The notes: a model not told the origin generated them from the letters alone. Positions 43,375-51,693 are shown, counted from the first letter of the stretch. The stretch: DNA of 64,000 bases from Brassicibacter mesophilus (GCF_050433385.1 NZ_JBNPXI010000002.1:372001-436000), one strand, 5' to 3'. Translations and numbers: made by a program.

Positions 43375-45156
43375 ATGTCTTTAGATGGTATAGTGGTTAA
43401 ATCTATCACTGATGAATTGCAATCTTTAATTATAGATGGAAAAATTGATAAAATATATCAACCTGAACAAGATGAAATAGTATTAAACATAAGGAATAAA
43501 GGGGAAAATTTTAAACTTCTAATGTCAGCAAGCAGTAACAATCCTAGAATTTATATTACACAATCGTCTAAGATTAATCCAACTAATCCGCCTATGTTTT
43601 GCATGTTACTAAGAAAACACTTACAAGGAGGTAAAATAATTAGTATTCATCAACCCTCACTTGAAAGAATATTAAAAATCGGAATTCAAAATTTAGATGA
43701 ACTGGGAATAATGACAACAAAAGAACTAGTTATTGAATTAATGGGAAAACACAGTAATATAATTTTAATTGAAAAAGAATCTAAAAAAATAATAGATTCT
43801 ATTAAAAGAATACCTTTATCTGTTAGCAGTGTAAGGCAAGTTTTACCTGGCCTTGAATATAAACTGCCTCCTTCTCAGGATAAATTTAATCCTATAGAAA
43901 TTAACAAAGGTAAATTTTGTGATATTTTACCTAGCTCAATTAAACCAATTCAAGTATACAAATATTTGTATTCAACATTTATTGGACTAAGCCCACTGAT
44001 CGCAAAGGAGATTTGTTATAATGCAAATATTGAAGATACTAAAGATATCAATTTGCTGACAGAAAAAGAAATAAATAATTTATATGCTTCTTTTAAAAAA
44101 ATATACGATGCTGTTAAAAACAGCAAATTTACTCCAATTATGATTAAAAGTAAAAATGGATTTGATGTAATAGCTTTTTCTTCTGTTGTTCTCTCACAAT
44201 ACGGGAACTTACCTATAGAGAAATATAATTCAGTAAGTTGTCTACTAGAAGATTTTTATAATATACGTGATAAAATGGATAGGATAAAACAAAAATCTAC
44301 TGATTTGAGAAAGCTAGTTTCAAATAAATACGAGAGAGCTCTAAACAAGCTTGCAAAGCAAAAAGACGAGCTAATTCAAGCAAATAAGCGAGAAAAATAT
44401 AAAATTTATGGAGACTTAATTACAGCTAATATGTATAGAATAGAAAGAAAGCAAAGTGAAATAGAATTAGAAAACTATTATAGCCAGAACTTAGAAAAGG
44501 TAAAAATTAAGCTTAATCCAAGTCTATCTCCATCCCAAAATGCTCAAAAGTATTATAAAAAATATAATAAGTTAAAAAATGCTCATGAGGTTGTAAGCGA
44601 ACAATTGATAAAAACTCAAGAAGAAGTGCAGTATTTTGAAAACATATTATTGTCCTTGGATAACTGTACCGAGCTCAATGAGTTAGACGAAATAAGGGAA
44701 GAACTACAGAATGAGGGGTATATTAAAAGAAGTGTTTCGAAAAATAAGAAAAAAGATAGCAAGTCTCATACCTCCAGACCTCACCATTTCATATCCACAG
44801 ATGGATGTGAAATATTTGTTGGAAAAAATAATAAACAAAATGACTATCTTACTCTTAAAATTGCAAATAAAGAAGACTTATGGATGCACACTAAAGACAT
44901 CCCTGGCTCCCATGTAATAATTAAAAGTAAAAACAATACAATACCAGAAAGTTCAATTATTGAGGGCGCTTTACTTGCTGCATATTATAGTAAAGCAAAG
45001 ATGTCAAGTAATGTACCTATTGACTATACAGAGAGAAAAAATGTTAAAAAGCCAAATGGTGCTAAGCCAGGAATGGTAATATATGATTATTACAATACTA
45101 TATACGTTACCCCTGAGTCTGAAGTAGTTAATAAAATAAAAAGGATTGAAGATTAA
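43375..45156 (+). CDS. rqcH: Ribosome-associated quality control protein RqcH (NFACT family)
   Basis: Binds stalled large subunits and directs alanine tailing of the nascent chain. 593 residues. NFACT-N domain (about 1-220), helix-hairpin-helix region (GLSPLIAKEI), long coiled coil (about 300-450) and the NFACT-R domain with LWMHTKDIPGSHVII near the end. The catalytic Asp-Arg pair known at 97-98 in Bacillus RqcH reads E97-R98 here (LERI), a conservative change. Older names are fibronectin-binding protein or Fbp68. ATG with GGAGG upstream. Plus strand, between two minus-strand operons. Confidence 0.95.
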   Translation: MSLDGIVVKSITDELQSLIIDGKIDKIYQPEQDEIVLNIRNKGENFKLLMSASSNNPRIYITQSSKINPTNPPMFCMLLRKHLQGGKIISIHQPSLERILKIGIQNLDELGIMTTKELVIELMGKHSNIILIEKESKKIIDSIKRIPLSVSSVRQVLPGLEYKLPPSQDKFNPIEINKGKFCDILPSSIKPIQVYKYLYSTFIGLSPLIAKEICYNANIEDTKDINLLTEKEINNLYASFKKIYDAVKNSKFTPIMIKSKNGFDVIAFSSVVLSQYGNLPIEKYNSVSCLLEDFYNIRDKMDRIKQKSTDLRKLVSNKYERALNKLAKQKDELIQANKREKYKIYGDLITANMYRIERKQSEIELENYYSQNLEKVKIKLNPSLSPSQNAQKYYKKYNKLKNAHEVVSEQLIKTQEEVQYFENILLSLDNCTELNELDEIREELQNEGYIKRSVSKNKKKDSKSHTSRPHHFISTDGCEIFVGKNNKQNDYLTLKIANKEDLWMHTKDIPGSHVIIKSKNNTIPESSIIEGALLAAYYSKAKMSSNVPIDYTERKNVKKPNGAKPGMVIYDYYNTIYVTPESEVVNKIKRIED

Positions 45157-45174
45157 AATAATTTTATCATCAGA

Positions 45175-45217
45175 TAAAAAACTCCAATTATTGCTTACAA
45201 TAATTGGAGTTTTTTTA
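45175..45217. terminator. Bidirectional terminator between rqcH and uraA
   Basis: AACTCCAATTATTG and CAATAATTGGAGTT pair over 14 bases around CTTA, flanked by A-rich and T-rich runs, so it terminates from both sides. Confidence 0.92.
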
Positions 45218-45224
45218 TTATTGA

Positions 45225-46493
45225 TTAAGCTCTATCTGGGAGTATTTTGTTTGCAATAACACCAATTAGTGCGGCTAAGCTCAATCCTACTATCTGAATG
45301 TTTTGTGTAATCTGGATCCCTATAGTTCCTGAAAAGTCAGGGTTAGATTTTAAAAACTCTGTACCTATGCCAGCTACAAGTATTATTGCTGATATTATAA
45401 GGTTTCTATTATCAGAAAAATCTACGTTCGCAGTAGAAATCGTTCTAATCCCTACACTTGCAATCATACCGAATAGAATTATACTTACTCCACCCATAAC
45501 TGGAACTGGTATAGTCTGTAGAATTGCTCCGACTTTACCAATAAAACTTAAACCTATTGCAATCACTGCTGCTAATCTTAATATACTAGGATCATAAACT
45601 CTCGTAACTGCTAATACACTTGTATTTTCTCCATATGTCGTATTTGCTGGTCCACCAACAAGTCCAGCAAACATAGTTGCTAATCCATCCCCTAGAAGCG
45701 TTCTGTGTAATCCTGGATCTTCAAAAAAGTTTTTACCAACTACTGCACCATTAGTTGTTATGTCACCAATGTGCTCCATAAATACGGCAAGTACTATAGG
45801 TGCAATGATAGCTATTGCTCCAATGCTAAATTTAGGCATTGTAAATGCTGGAATACTAAGAACTTTAGCTTGTACAATTGGAGTATAGTCAATTATACCA
45901 ATTATTGCTGAAAACACGTACCCTGCAATAACTCCACAAAGTATAGGAATAACTTTAAAAAATCCTTTAGCAAAAACTGATACTGAGATTACTGTTGCAA
46001 TTACTACAAAAGCAACTGTCCAATTTGACGAAGCCATTTGAAGTGCTACAGGACTTAGTACTAAGCCTATTACTATAATCATTGGTCCTGTAACTACTGG
46101 TGGAAAAAAACTTTTTATCCTATCTACTCCAAACACCATTACTAGTAAGGAAAATACCAAATATAATGCACCTGCGACGATAATTCCACCTTGTGCATAT
46201 CTAAGATCCCCATATTGCTGACTTACAACTTGTATTACTGGAATAAACGCAAAGCTTGAGCCTAGAAAAACTGGAACTTTTCTTTTTGTTACAAGATGAA
46301 AAAGAATTGTACCAACCCCTGCTGTAAAAAGAGCAACACCAGGATTAAGACCAGTCAACATTGGTACCAGTACTGTAGCACCAAACATCGCTATAACATG
46401 CTGTATAGCCAATATTATTCTTCTTGCAGGTGATCTATCATTGCTGTGTACCTCAATATTATTATTTTTTTCAATTATTCCATTTTTTTGCAT
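45225..46493 (-). CDS. uraA: Uracil permease (NCS2 family)
   Basis: Proton-coupled uracil importer (UraA/PyrP). 422 residues with about 12-14 membrane segments. Family marks: AIQHVIAMFGATVLVP near the start, FMEHIGDITTNGAVVG and GLVGGPANTTYGENTSV, which bear the substrate and proton residues. ATG with GAGGAGG seven bases upstream. It follows pyrR and is preceded by a PyrR-type RNA element, as with Bacillus pyrP. Confidence 0.95.
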   Translation of the reverse strand: MQKNGIIEKNNNIEVHSNDRSPARRIILAIQHVIAMFGATVLVPMLTGLNPGVALFTAGVGTILFHLVTKRKVPVFLGSSFAFIPVIQVVSQQYGDLRYAQGGIIVAGALYLVFSLLVMVFGVDRIKSFFPPVVTGPMIIVIGLVLSPVALQMASSNWTVAFVVIATVISVSVFAKGFFKVIPILCGVIAGYVFSAIIGIIDYTPIVQAKVLSIPAFTMPKFSIGAIAIIAPIVLAVFMEHIGDITTNGAVVGKNFFEDPGLHRTLLGDGLATMFAGLVGGPANTTYGENTSVLAVTRVYDPSILRLAAVIAIGLSFIGKVGAILQTIPVPVMGGVSIILFGMIASVGIRTISTANVDFSDNRNLIISAIILVAGIGTEFLKSNPDFSGTIGIQITQNIQIVGLSLAALIGVIANKILPDRA

Positions 46494-46500
46494 AAAAAAA

Positions 46501-46538
46501 CCTCCTCGATATAATTTGGGAGGGAGAAATAATCTCCC
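46501..46538 (-). promoter_or_regulatory. Switch region between PyrR element and uraA ribosome site
   Basis: The transcript contains GGGAGA (46533-46538), then UCUCCCUCCC (46518-46527), then the uraA ribosome site GAGGAGG (46501-46507). UCUCCC can pair with GGGAGA; CCUCC can instead pair with GGAGG. No U-run follows the first hairpin, so control of translation is more likely than termination. Confidence 0.55.
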
Positions 46539-46569
46539 TTTTTCAGCCTCTCGGGACTGATTTAAAAGG
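46537..46569 (-). promoter_or_regulatory. PyrR-binding RNA element before uraA
   Basis: Transcript reads CCUUUUAAAUCAGUCCCGAG followed by AGGCUGAAAAAGG. The conserved PyrR loop CAGUCCNGAGAGGCUG is present, closed by a CCUUUU/AAAAGG stem. It begins two to three bases after the pyrR stop codon. Confidence 0.9.
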
Positions 46570-46572
46570 TGC

Positions 46573-47109
46573 TTATTGTTTATTTATCAATACTTGATTA
46601 ACACCATCAGTTTCATTAAATCTTACACTTACTATCTCTTCATGAGAAGTAGGCACATTTTTACCTACAAAATCAGGTCTAATTGGAAGCTCCCTATGAC
46701 CTCTATCAATTAGAACAGCTAATTGAACTTTTTGGGGTCTGCCTTTATCGACTAATGCATCTAATGCAGCTCTAACTGTTCTGCCAGTAAAAAGCACATC
46801 ATCTACTAATATCACTATTTTGTTTGATATATCATAATTAAATTCTTCAGAATTAACAATAGGCCTATCATTTATCTCTGTTAGATCATCCCTATAAAGA
46901 GTAATATCTATGCTAAGAGTTGGAATTTGCTTGCCTTCAATTTGTTTTATTTTTTCTGCTATCTTATTAGCAAATGGTATTCCTCTAGTCTTAATTCCTA
47001 CAAGAATAATATCATCTATACCCTTATTCTTTTCAAGTATTTCATGAGCAATTCTGGTTGTAGCTCTATTCATACCGCTTTCGTCCATAATAATAGCTTT
47101 AGTTTCCAT
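46573..47109 (-). CDS. pyrR: Bifunctional pyr operon regulator / uracil phosphoribosyltransferase PyrR
   Basis: Binds pyr leader RNA when UMP or UTP is high, and has weak uracil phosphoribosyltransferase activity. 178 residues. PRPP-binding loop VILVDDVLFTGRTVRAALDAL region (residues about 95-115), GIKTRGIPFA, and the C-terminal LPIRPDFVGKNVPTS. ATG with GGAGGTG upstream. It has its own promoter and attenuator, so it should autoregulate. Only uraA follows: the pyrimidine biosynthesis genes are not here. Confidence 0.96.
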   Translation of the reverse strand: METKAIIMDESGMNRATTRIAHEILEKNKGIDDIILVGIKTRGIPFANKIAEKIKQIEGKQIPTLSIDITLYRDDLTEINDRPIVNSEEFNYDISNKIVILVDDVLFTGRTVRAALDALVDKGRPQKVQLAVLIDRGHRELPIRPDFVGKNVPTSHEEIVSVRFNETDGVNQVLINKQ

Positions 47110-47160
47110 TTTTTCACCTCCTGCCTTTCTGAAGAAATCAAATACTTTCCTATTGATTAT

Positions 47161-47193
47161 AAAAAAACTTCCTATCAGTTGGCTGATAAGAAG
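47161..47193 (-). terminator. Attenuator terminator in the pyrR leader
   Basis: CTTCTTATCAG and CTGATAGGAAG pair over 11 bases (one G-U) around CCAA, followed by T7 on the minus strand, 52 bases upstream of pyrR. Together with the PyrR loop upstream it forms a classical pyr attenuator. Confidence 0.93.
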
Positions 47194-47222
47194 CTATAAT
47201 TGGACTATACCATGAATCATAA

Positions 47223-47245
47223 CCTTATCAACCTCTCAGGGTCAA
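47223..47245 (-). promoter_or_regulatory. PyrR-binding loop in the pyrR leader
   Basis: Transcript UUGACCCUGAGAGGUUGAUA followed by AGG, matching the PyrR loop pattern (U/C-rich arm, GAGAGGU, AAGG). It lies about 30 bases before the attenuator. Confidence 0.85.
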
Positions 47246-47270
47246 GTTAAAGGATTACACACTTCATACT

Positions 47271-47299
47271 ATACTAGCACAAAAAGGCATTATTGTCTA
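47271..47299 (-). promoter_or_regulatory. Promoter of pyrR
   Basis: Minus strand: -35 TAGACA (47294-47299), 17-base spacer, -10 TAGTAT (47271-47276) with a TG one base before it. Its -35 box overlaps the rluD stop. Predicted start near 47264 gives a leader of about 155 bases. Confidence 0.65.
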
Positions 47300-48217
47300 G
47301 TGCTTTTTTGTGTTTCGTAAATTACTAAGGACATCAATAAAGTGGTTAGGCAATTCAGAGCTAAACTCTATATATTCTTTTGTACGCGGATGAATAAATC
47401 CTAAAGTTTTTGCATGCAAAAGTTGTCCATTCAATCTGAATTTCTGGTTTTTGCTTCCGTATACTGGATCACCAGTAACAGGATGTTTAATAAAAGACAT
47501 GTGTACTCTTATTTGATGTGTTCTACCTGTTTCAAGCTGTGCTTGTATTAATGTATAGTCAATAAATCTTTCAAGGACAGTGAAATGAGTTACAGCTTCT
47601 TTACTGTTATTTTCTGTTACAGTCATTTTTTTTCTATCAACAGGGTGTCTTCCAATAGGAGCATTTATTGTTCCCTTATCTTCTTTTATATTGCCATCAA
47701 CAAGTGCAAGGTACTTTCGAGTTATAGAATGTTCCTTCAGCTGCTCTGATAAAAATGAGTGAGAATAATTATTCTTTGCTATCATTAGTAATCCTGAAGT
47801 ATCTTTATCTATTCTGTGGACTATTCCAGGTCTAATAATCCCATTAATAGTAGATAAATTATTTAAATGAAATAAAAGCGCATTAACAAGAGTCCCACTA
47901 TAATTACCAGGGGCAGGATGTACAACCATACCTTGCGGCTTGTTTACAATGGCTATATCCTCATCTTCATAGATTATATCAATAGGAATATCTTCAGAAA
48001 CAATCTCTAAGTTTTTGGGTTCAGGTAACTGAACTAGAATATGGTCACCTTCATTAACAAGATATTTGGGCTTAACTAATCTATCATTTACTCTTACTAA
48101 TCCATCTTTAATTAATCTTTGAACGTACGTTCTAGAAATTTCATTTAACTCTTGTGCTAAAAATATATCTATACGATCATTATCTTCTTCATCAGCAAAT
48201 ATTTCTATGATCTCCAT
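47297..48217 (-). CDS. rluD: RluA-family 23S rRNA pseudouridine synthase (RluD-like)
   Basis: 306 residues. N-terminal S4 RNA-binding domain (about 14-75), then the catalytic domain with GIVHRIDKDTSGLLM in which D137 is the catalytic aspartate, and RTHQIRVHM. The RluD call (large-subunit helix 69) is inferred from domain order and its usual place after lspA; Bacillus YlyB is the counterpart. It begins 15 bases after lspA. Confidence 0.9.
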   Translation of the reverse strand: MEIIEIFADEEDNDRIDIFLAQELNEISRTYVQRLIKDGLVRVNDRLVKPKYLVNEGDHILVQLPEPKNLEIVSEDIPIDIIYEDEDIAIVNKPQGMVVHPAPGNYSGTLVNALLFHLNNLSTINGIIRPGIVHRIDKDTSGLLMIAKNNYSHSFLSEQLKEHSITRKYLALVDGNIKEDKGTINAPIGRHPVDRKKMTVTENNSKEAVTHFTVLERFIDYTLIQAQLETGRTHQIRVHMSFIKHPVTGDPVYGSKNQKFRLNGQLLHAKTLGFIHPRTKEYIEFSSELPNHFIDVLSNLRNTKKH

Positions 48218-48232
48218 AACATCACTCTTTCT

Positions 48233-48685
48233 TTATACTTCATATTTTTCAAATAATACTAGGTACATAATAATAATAGTTGCAACTACTATAAAACTAT
48301 CAGCAAAATTGAACACAGGAAAATCATAGAAGTTACCAAACTTAACATCTATAAAGTCAATTACATACCCTAATCGTATTCTATCAATCAAGTTTCCTAA
48401 GGCTCCAAAAACAACCATTACTAATGCAAATATCATTGGTTTACTTAATTTAGTATTGAGCTTAATATAGATGAGTATACCTATTATTACAAACGTGGTC
48501 AATATTATAAAAAATAATTGCTTATTTTGAAGTATTCCAAAAGCAGCTCCAAAATTTTCTATATAGTTTAGTTGTAAAAAATTATCTACCAGTACATAAG
48601 GTTCATGACCTCGAAGTAGTTCAACTGCATAATATTTGCTCACTTGATCTGATATAAGCATTAGAATTCCTATTATGTAAAACAT
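48233..48685 (-). CDS. lspA: Lipoprotein signal peptidase LspA
   Basis: Aspartyl membrane peptidase that cleaves prolipoproteins. 150 residues, four transmembrane helices (about 2-18, 57-76, 83-102, 125-145). Conserved: DQVSKYYA, NFGAAFG, GNLIDR with D101 and FNFADS with D129, the catalytic pair. ATG start. Upstream is a 132-base gap carrying a terminator for the preceding gene. Confidence 0.97.
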   Translation of the reverse strand: MFYIIGILMLISDQVSKYYAVELLRGHEPYVLVDNFLQLNYIENFGAAFGILQNKQLFFIILTTFVIIGILIYIKLNTKLSKPMIFALVMVVFGALGNLIDRIRLGYVIDFIDVKFGNFYDFPVFNFADSFIVVATIIIMYLVLFEKYEV

Positions 48686-48755
48686 ATTCTGCCTCCCTAA
48701 TTTTTCATATATATTCTATTCTAAGTTATATCGTCAATTTTTACAACTATAAGCG

Positions 48756-48796
48756 CAAAAAATACTTAAGCTAGGTTTTAGCAACACAAACCCAGC
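48756..48796 (-). terminator. Terminator after the TraR/DksA-type gene
   Basis: GCTGGGTT and AACCTAGC pair over eight bases (one G-U) around an 11-base loop; the minus strand then reads TTAAGTATTTTTT. It separates this gene from lspA. Confidence 0.7.
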
Positions 48797-48817
48797 ATAA
48801 GCTAAAATGCTTTATTC

Positions 48818-49501
48818 TTATCTTTCTTTATCTTTCTTTTGATCGTCAGGTATATCTTCTCTATTTAATCCAGCAATCTGTCCTTTATAGTATCCTTCAG
48901 AAATTTGTTCTACCGATTGCACGATTCCTGCATCAACTTCATCAAAAACACCGAGATTATCGCCTGTAGTAAACGAAGGATCTCCTGGTACATCATTAAA
49001 TCTTGCAACTGATTGCCAACTATCTTCACCATCAAATTCAACTGAATCTTCTTCCGATATGTCTTTAAATGTTCTTCCAAAAGGAAATTGCAAGTTTTCT
49101 TCTTCTTTAGGTCTATAATCCATCATTTCGTCAATTGGTATCTTATCCTCGGCACAATCAATGCATATATTAGCATGTGGTAATACTTCAAGTCTATCAA
49201 AACCAATTTCTTTACCGCATAATTCACATTTCCCATAAGTGCCATTTTCTATTTTCTCTAGAGACTTTTCTATTTCATCTAAAGTCAGTTTTTCATTATT
49301 CTTAAGATTCATATTTTGTTCTACCATAAACATCTCCGTTCCTAAATCAGCGGGATGATTATCGTACATTGATAACTCATCATAATATTCTTGCATGGAA
49401 GCATTAGGCTCATTATTATCCATAAGACTTATTGTATTAAGTACATCCTTTTTTTCTTCTAATAACAATTTTTTAAAATGTCTTAGTTTTTGTTTATCCA
49501 T
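48818..49501 (-). CDS. TraR/DksA-type zinc finger protein (YteA/YlyA-like)
   Basis: 227 residues. A helical N-terminus (about 1-90) leads to a DksA-type zinc finger with C92, C95, C113 and C116 (CELCG...CIDCA), then an acidic C-terminal region with a FPFGRTFKD box. In Bacillus the related yteA/ylyA genes are sporulation-linked regulators of RNA polymerase, and ylyA also lies just before lspA. The exact function here is not known. ATG with AGGAGG upstream; follows the DUF5665 gene by nine bases. Confidence 0.88.
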   Translation of the reverse strand: MDKQKLRHFKKLLLEEKKDVLNTISLMDNNEPNASMQEYYDELSMYDNHPADLGTEMFMVEQNMNLKNNEKLTLDEIEKSLEKIENGTYGKCELCGKEIGFDRLEVLPHANICIDCAEDKIPIDEMMDYRPKEEENLQFPFGRTFKDISEEDSVEFDGEDSWQSVARFNDVPGDPSFTTGDNLGVFDEVDAGIVQSVEQISEGYYKGQIAGLNREDIPDDQKKDKER

Positions 49502-49510
49502 AAAGTCCTC

Positions 49511-49792
49511 CTATAGATTTTCTTGAACAATCCTTACTAGATCTGCTATAAAATCTCCAATTAATGGTATATTCCATGTAATTATCTTCTGTAATACATA
49601 TATAGCAATAGCGCCTAGTACTGTAAATCCTATTGCCATACCAAAACCTCTTGCCAATCCACCAATAAAATTGATATAGAGTAACCTTCTCTTATTGCTT
49701 ACAAAATCTACGTATTCATGTATCTTAGATTTTTCTAGATTAGTGGCGAGCTGCTCTATTCTCTTCTCAATTTCTCTATTATCATCATTCAT
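49511..49792 (-). CDS. DUF5665 membrane protein
   Basis: 93 residues. A charged N-terminal helix (about 1-35) precedes one long hydrophobic glycine-rich segment (GGLARGFGMAIGFTVLG, about 44-68) and a second weaker one near 73-90. Family found in Clostridia and Bacilli with no assigned function. It precedes and probably is co-transcribed with the TraR/DksA-type gene. Confidence 0.8.
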   Translation of the reverse strand: MNDDNREIEKRIEQLATNLEKSKIHEYVDFVSNKRRLLYINFIGGLARGFGMAIGFTVLGAIAIYVLQKIITWNIPLIGDFIADLVRIVQENL

Positions 49793-49896
49793 TTTAATCC
49801 CCCTCTTTATAATTTCCCCTTTAATATATAATTTATAAGTAGGAACTTATTATAAATTATATATAATAAATATAATATATTATATTATATTTATTC
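49793..49896. other. A+T-rich leader region with two inverted repeats
   Basis: Upstream of DUF5665. Contains AATTTATAAGT/ACTTATTATAAATT (49830-49858, one bulge) and AAATATAATA/TATTATATTT (49868-49892, exact). Several possible -10 boxes exist; no promoter can be chosen with confidence. Confidence 0.5.
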
Positions 49897-49942
49897 AAAA
49901 AAAATAAAGCTTAAAAGTTATGATAAAAAATAACTTTTAAGC
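49897..49942 (-). terminator. Terminator after the 44-residue ORF
   Basis: GCTTAAAAGTTAT and ATAACTTTTAAGC pair over 13 bases around an 8-base loop; TTTATTTTTTTT follows on the minus strand. It lies 11 bases after the small ORF's stop, supporting that ORF as transcribed. Confidence 0.88.
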
Positions 49943-49952
49943 ATATATACTT

Positions 49953-50087
49953 CTATGTGTAAAAAGCTAGAAGCAAATAGAAAAATAACAAGCTATTTTT
50001 TTTATATCTACCACCCCAAATTTTGGTTAGTAATATAAAGAAAAATAATAGGTAATCCGTATACATATTTTCCTGTGAACTAGACAT
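49953..50087 (-). CDS. 44-residue hydrophobic peptide, unknown
   Basis: ATG at 50087 with GAGGTG six bases upstream. The product begins MSSSQENMYTDYLLFFFILL, has a central KIWGGRYKKN loop, and a second hydrophobic stretch (about 32-43), so a two-helix hairpin in the membrane with a basic turn. It is bracketed by a ribosome site and a strong terminator, which argues for a real gene. No family recognised. Confidence 0.65.
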   Translation of the reverse strand: MSSSQENMYTDYLLFFFILLTKIWGGRYKKNSLLFFYLLLAFYT

Positions 50088-50197
50088 ATTGATCACCTCA
50101 GTTCCTAGCATAATAATATATATTTAATAGCTCTAATTAGTAATAGATCATTTATTTATATATATTATGAGGAACGATGTGGAAAAGTGATTTATTA
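50088..50197. other. Gap between aroF and the small ORF
   Basis: A+T-rich sequence downstream of the DAHP synthase gene. I see no hairpin with a U-run, so aroF transcription may run into the small ORF; a separate promoter for the ORF could not be identified. Confidence 0.4.
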
Positions 50198-51016
50198 TTA
50201 CTTATCAAGCCTATCAATACACTCTTTTATTGTTTTTATTTCATTTAATAATTTAGGTACTTCATTAAGTTCTAAAGATTGCATGCCATCTGATAAAGCT
50301 TCACATGGATTAGGGTGAACCTCAACCATGATGCCGTTGGCACCAGCTGCTACTGCAGCTCTTGTTATTGGTGTAACCAATTCTCTTCTTCCTGTTCCAT
50401 GACTAGGATCTACAATGATAGGTAACTTGCTTAGAGATTTGATTATTGGTACAGCAGTTAAATCTAATGTATTTCTTGTATAATTTTCAAATGTTCGTAT
50501 ACCTCTTTCACACAAAATAATGTTATCATTACCTTCTATAGCAATGTATTCTGCTGCCATCAACCATTCCTTTAAGGTTGCTGTCATTCCTCTTTTTAAT
50601 AATACAGGTTTGTTAGTTTTTCCAATTTCTCTTAGAAGACTGTAGTTTTGCATATTTCTTGAACCGATTTGATATATATCAACAAATTCGTAAGATTTAG
50701 TAACATCTCTAGGATCCATTATTTCAGAAATTACTTTCATATTATACTTATCTCCCACTTTTCTCAAAAGCTCTAGTCCCTTATATCCAAGCCCTTGAAA
50801 AGCATACGGAGAAGTCCTAGGTTTAAAAGCACCTCCTCTTAAAATCTTAATATCCAATGAGCTTAAGTATTTAGCAATTGTTTCAATTTGTGCTTCATCT
50901 TCAACGGCACAAGGACCTGCTATTATTGTAAAATCAGTTCCTCCAATCGAAACACCGTCACCTAAGTCTATTATTTTTTTTTCATTATTTTTATTACTAA
51001 CTAAGCTTAATTCCAT
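50198..51016 (-). CDS. aroF: 3-deoxy-7-phosphoheptulonate (DAHP) synthase
   Basis: First step of the shikimate pathway: PEP plus erythrose-4-phosphate. 272 residues of the KDO8P-like (type I beta) kind. Family marks: IIAGPCAVEDEAQ, LRGGAFKPRTSPYAFQG, QIGSRNMQN, VLLKRGM, ILCERGIRTFE, and DPSHGTG with metal ligands. An N-terminal regulatory ACT or chorismate-mutase domain is absent (only about 20 extra residues). ATG with GGAGG upstream. It stands alone here between divIVA and the small ORF, where Bacillus has ileS. Confidence 0.96.
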   Translation of the reverse strand: MELSLVSNKNNEKKIIDLGDGVSIGGTDFTIIAGPCAVEDEAQIETIAKYLSSLDIKILRGGAFKPRTSPYAFQGLGYKGLELLRKVGDKYNMKVISEIMDPRDVTKSYEFVDIYQIGSRNMQNYSLLREIGKTNKPVLLKRGMTATLKEWLMAAEYIAIEGNDNIILCERGIRTFENYTRNTLDLTAVPIIKSLSKLPIIVDPSHGTGRRELVTPITRAAVAAGANGIMVEVHPNPCEALSDGMQSLELNEVPKLLNEIKTIKECIDRLDK

Positions 51017-51108
51017 GTTAATTCCTCCAATAGTACTTACTAATTTAATCGTATACGACCAAATTATTTATATAAATTTATTGTTAACTATAAATATATC
51101 ACCTTATT

Positions 51109-51136
51109 ATTATATAATCCCTAGTTATCGTGTCAA
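51109..51136 (-). promoter_or_regulatory. Consensus sigma-A promoter of aroF
   Basis: Minus strand: -35 TTGACA (51131-51136), 16-base spacer, -10 TATAAT (51109-51114). Predicted start near 51102 leaves about 85 bases of leader, in which I recognise no riboswitch or T-box. Confidence 0.85.
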
Positions 51137-51150
51137 GTATGTAAATAAAT

Positions 51151-51185
51151 AAAAAAAGGATTGTATATGAAATACATATCCTTTT
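51151..51185 (-). terminator. Terminator after divIVA
   Basis: AAAAGGAT and ATCCTTTT with an inner GTAT/ATAC stem, followed by T-rich sequence (ATCCTTTTTTT) on the minus strand. It lies just upstream of the aroF promoter. Confidence 0.85.
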
Positions 51186-51216
51186 CAGTCAATATAGAAA
51201 CAATATTATTCATTTA

Positions 51217-51693
51217 TTACACTTCTGTATCTTCATTTGTTTGTTCAATATCTTGACAACAATCACTAATGGATTCTAATTGTGACTGAAGTAAAGTTTT
51301 GAATCTAGTCTTAAAAACAACCATCTCTTTTTTCACAGATTCATATTCATTCTTTATTTTTATAACTTCAGTTTGTGCATTTTCAATGATTTTTCTCGCC
51401 TTATCTTCAGCCTCATTAATTATTAACTCAGCTTTCTTTTTTGCATTTATACTTACTTCTTCAGCAGTGCTTTGTGCAACAACTAATGTATTTTGAAGAG
51501 TCTCTTCAATTTTGTTATAATGCTTAATCTGATCATTTAGCAATCCGATCTTATCTTTAAGCTCTATATTTTCTTTGTAAATGTTCTCATAATCAACTAT
51601 TATCTCATCTAAAAAGCTATCTACTTCTGTTTCATTATAGCCTCTTATACCTTTTTTAAACTCTTTGTTCTGTATATCAAGTGGTGTAAGCAC
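51217..51693 (-). CDS. divIVA: Cell-division initiation protein DivIVA
   Basis: Coiled-coil scaffold that marks negatively curved membrane at poles and septa. 158 residues. N-terminal lipid-binding domain MLTPLDIQNKEFKKGIRGYNETEVDSFLD (positions 1-29, the core pattern being the FxxGxRGY-like KKGIRGY), followed by coiled coils from about 32 to 145. GTG at 51693 with AAGGAG eight bases upstream. Last gene of the yggS-sepF-yggT-ylmH-divIVA transcript. Confidence 0.95.
   Translation of the reverse strand: MLTPLDIQNKEFKKGIRGYNETEVDSFLDEIIVDYENIYKENIELKDKIGLLNDQIKHYNKIEETLQNTLVVAQSTAEEVSINAKKKAELIINEAEDKARKIIENAQTEVIKIKNEYESVKKEMVVFKTRFKTLLQSQLESISDCCQDIEQTNEDTEV

Noticed and set aside
49868..49892. 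Possible mobile-element end from the A/T inverted repeat
   Set aside because: The repeat is made only of A and T in a very A+T-rich gap, with no flanking duplication or transposase.
51030..51043. FapR-like box in the aroF leader
   Set aside because: TTAGTA and TACTAT are only two bases apart rather than five, and no lipid gene follows; likely chance in A+T-rich DNA.
51017..51108. T-box or riboswitch in the aroF leader
   Set aside because: The leader is only about 85 bases, with no T-box sequence, specifier hairpin or terminator.
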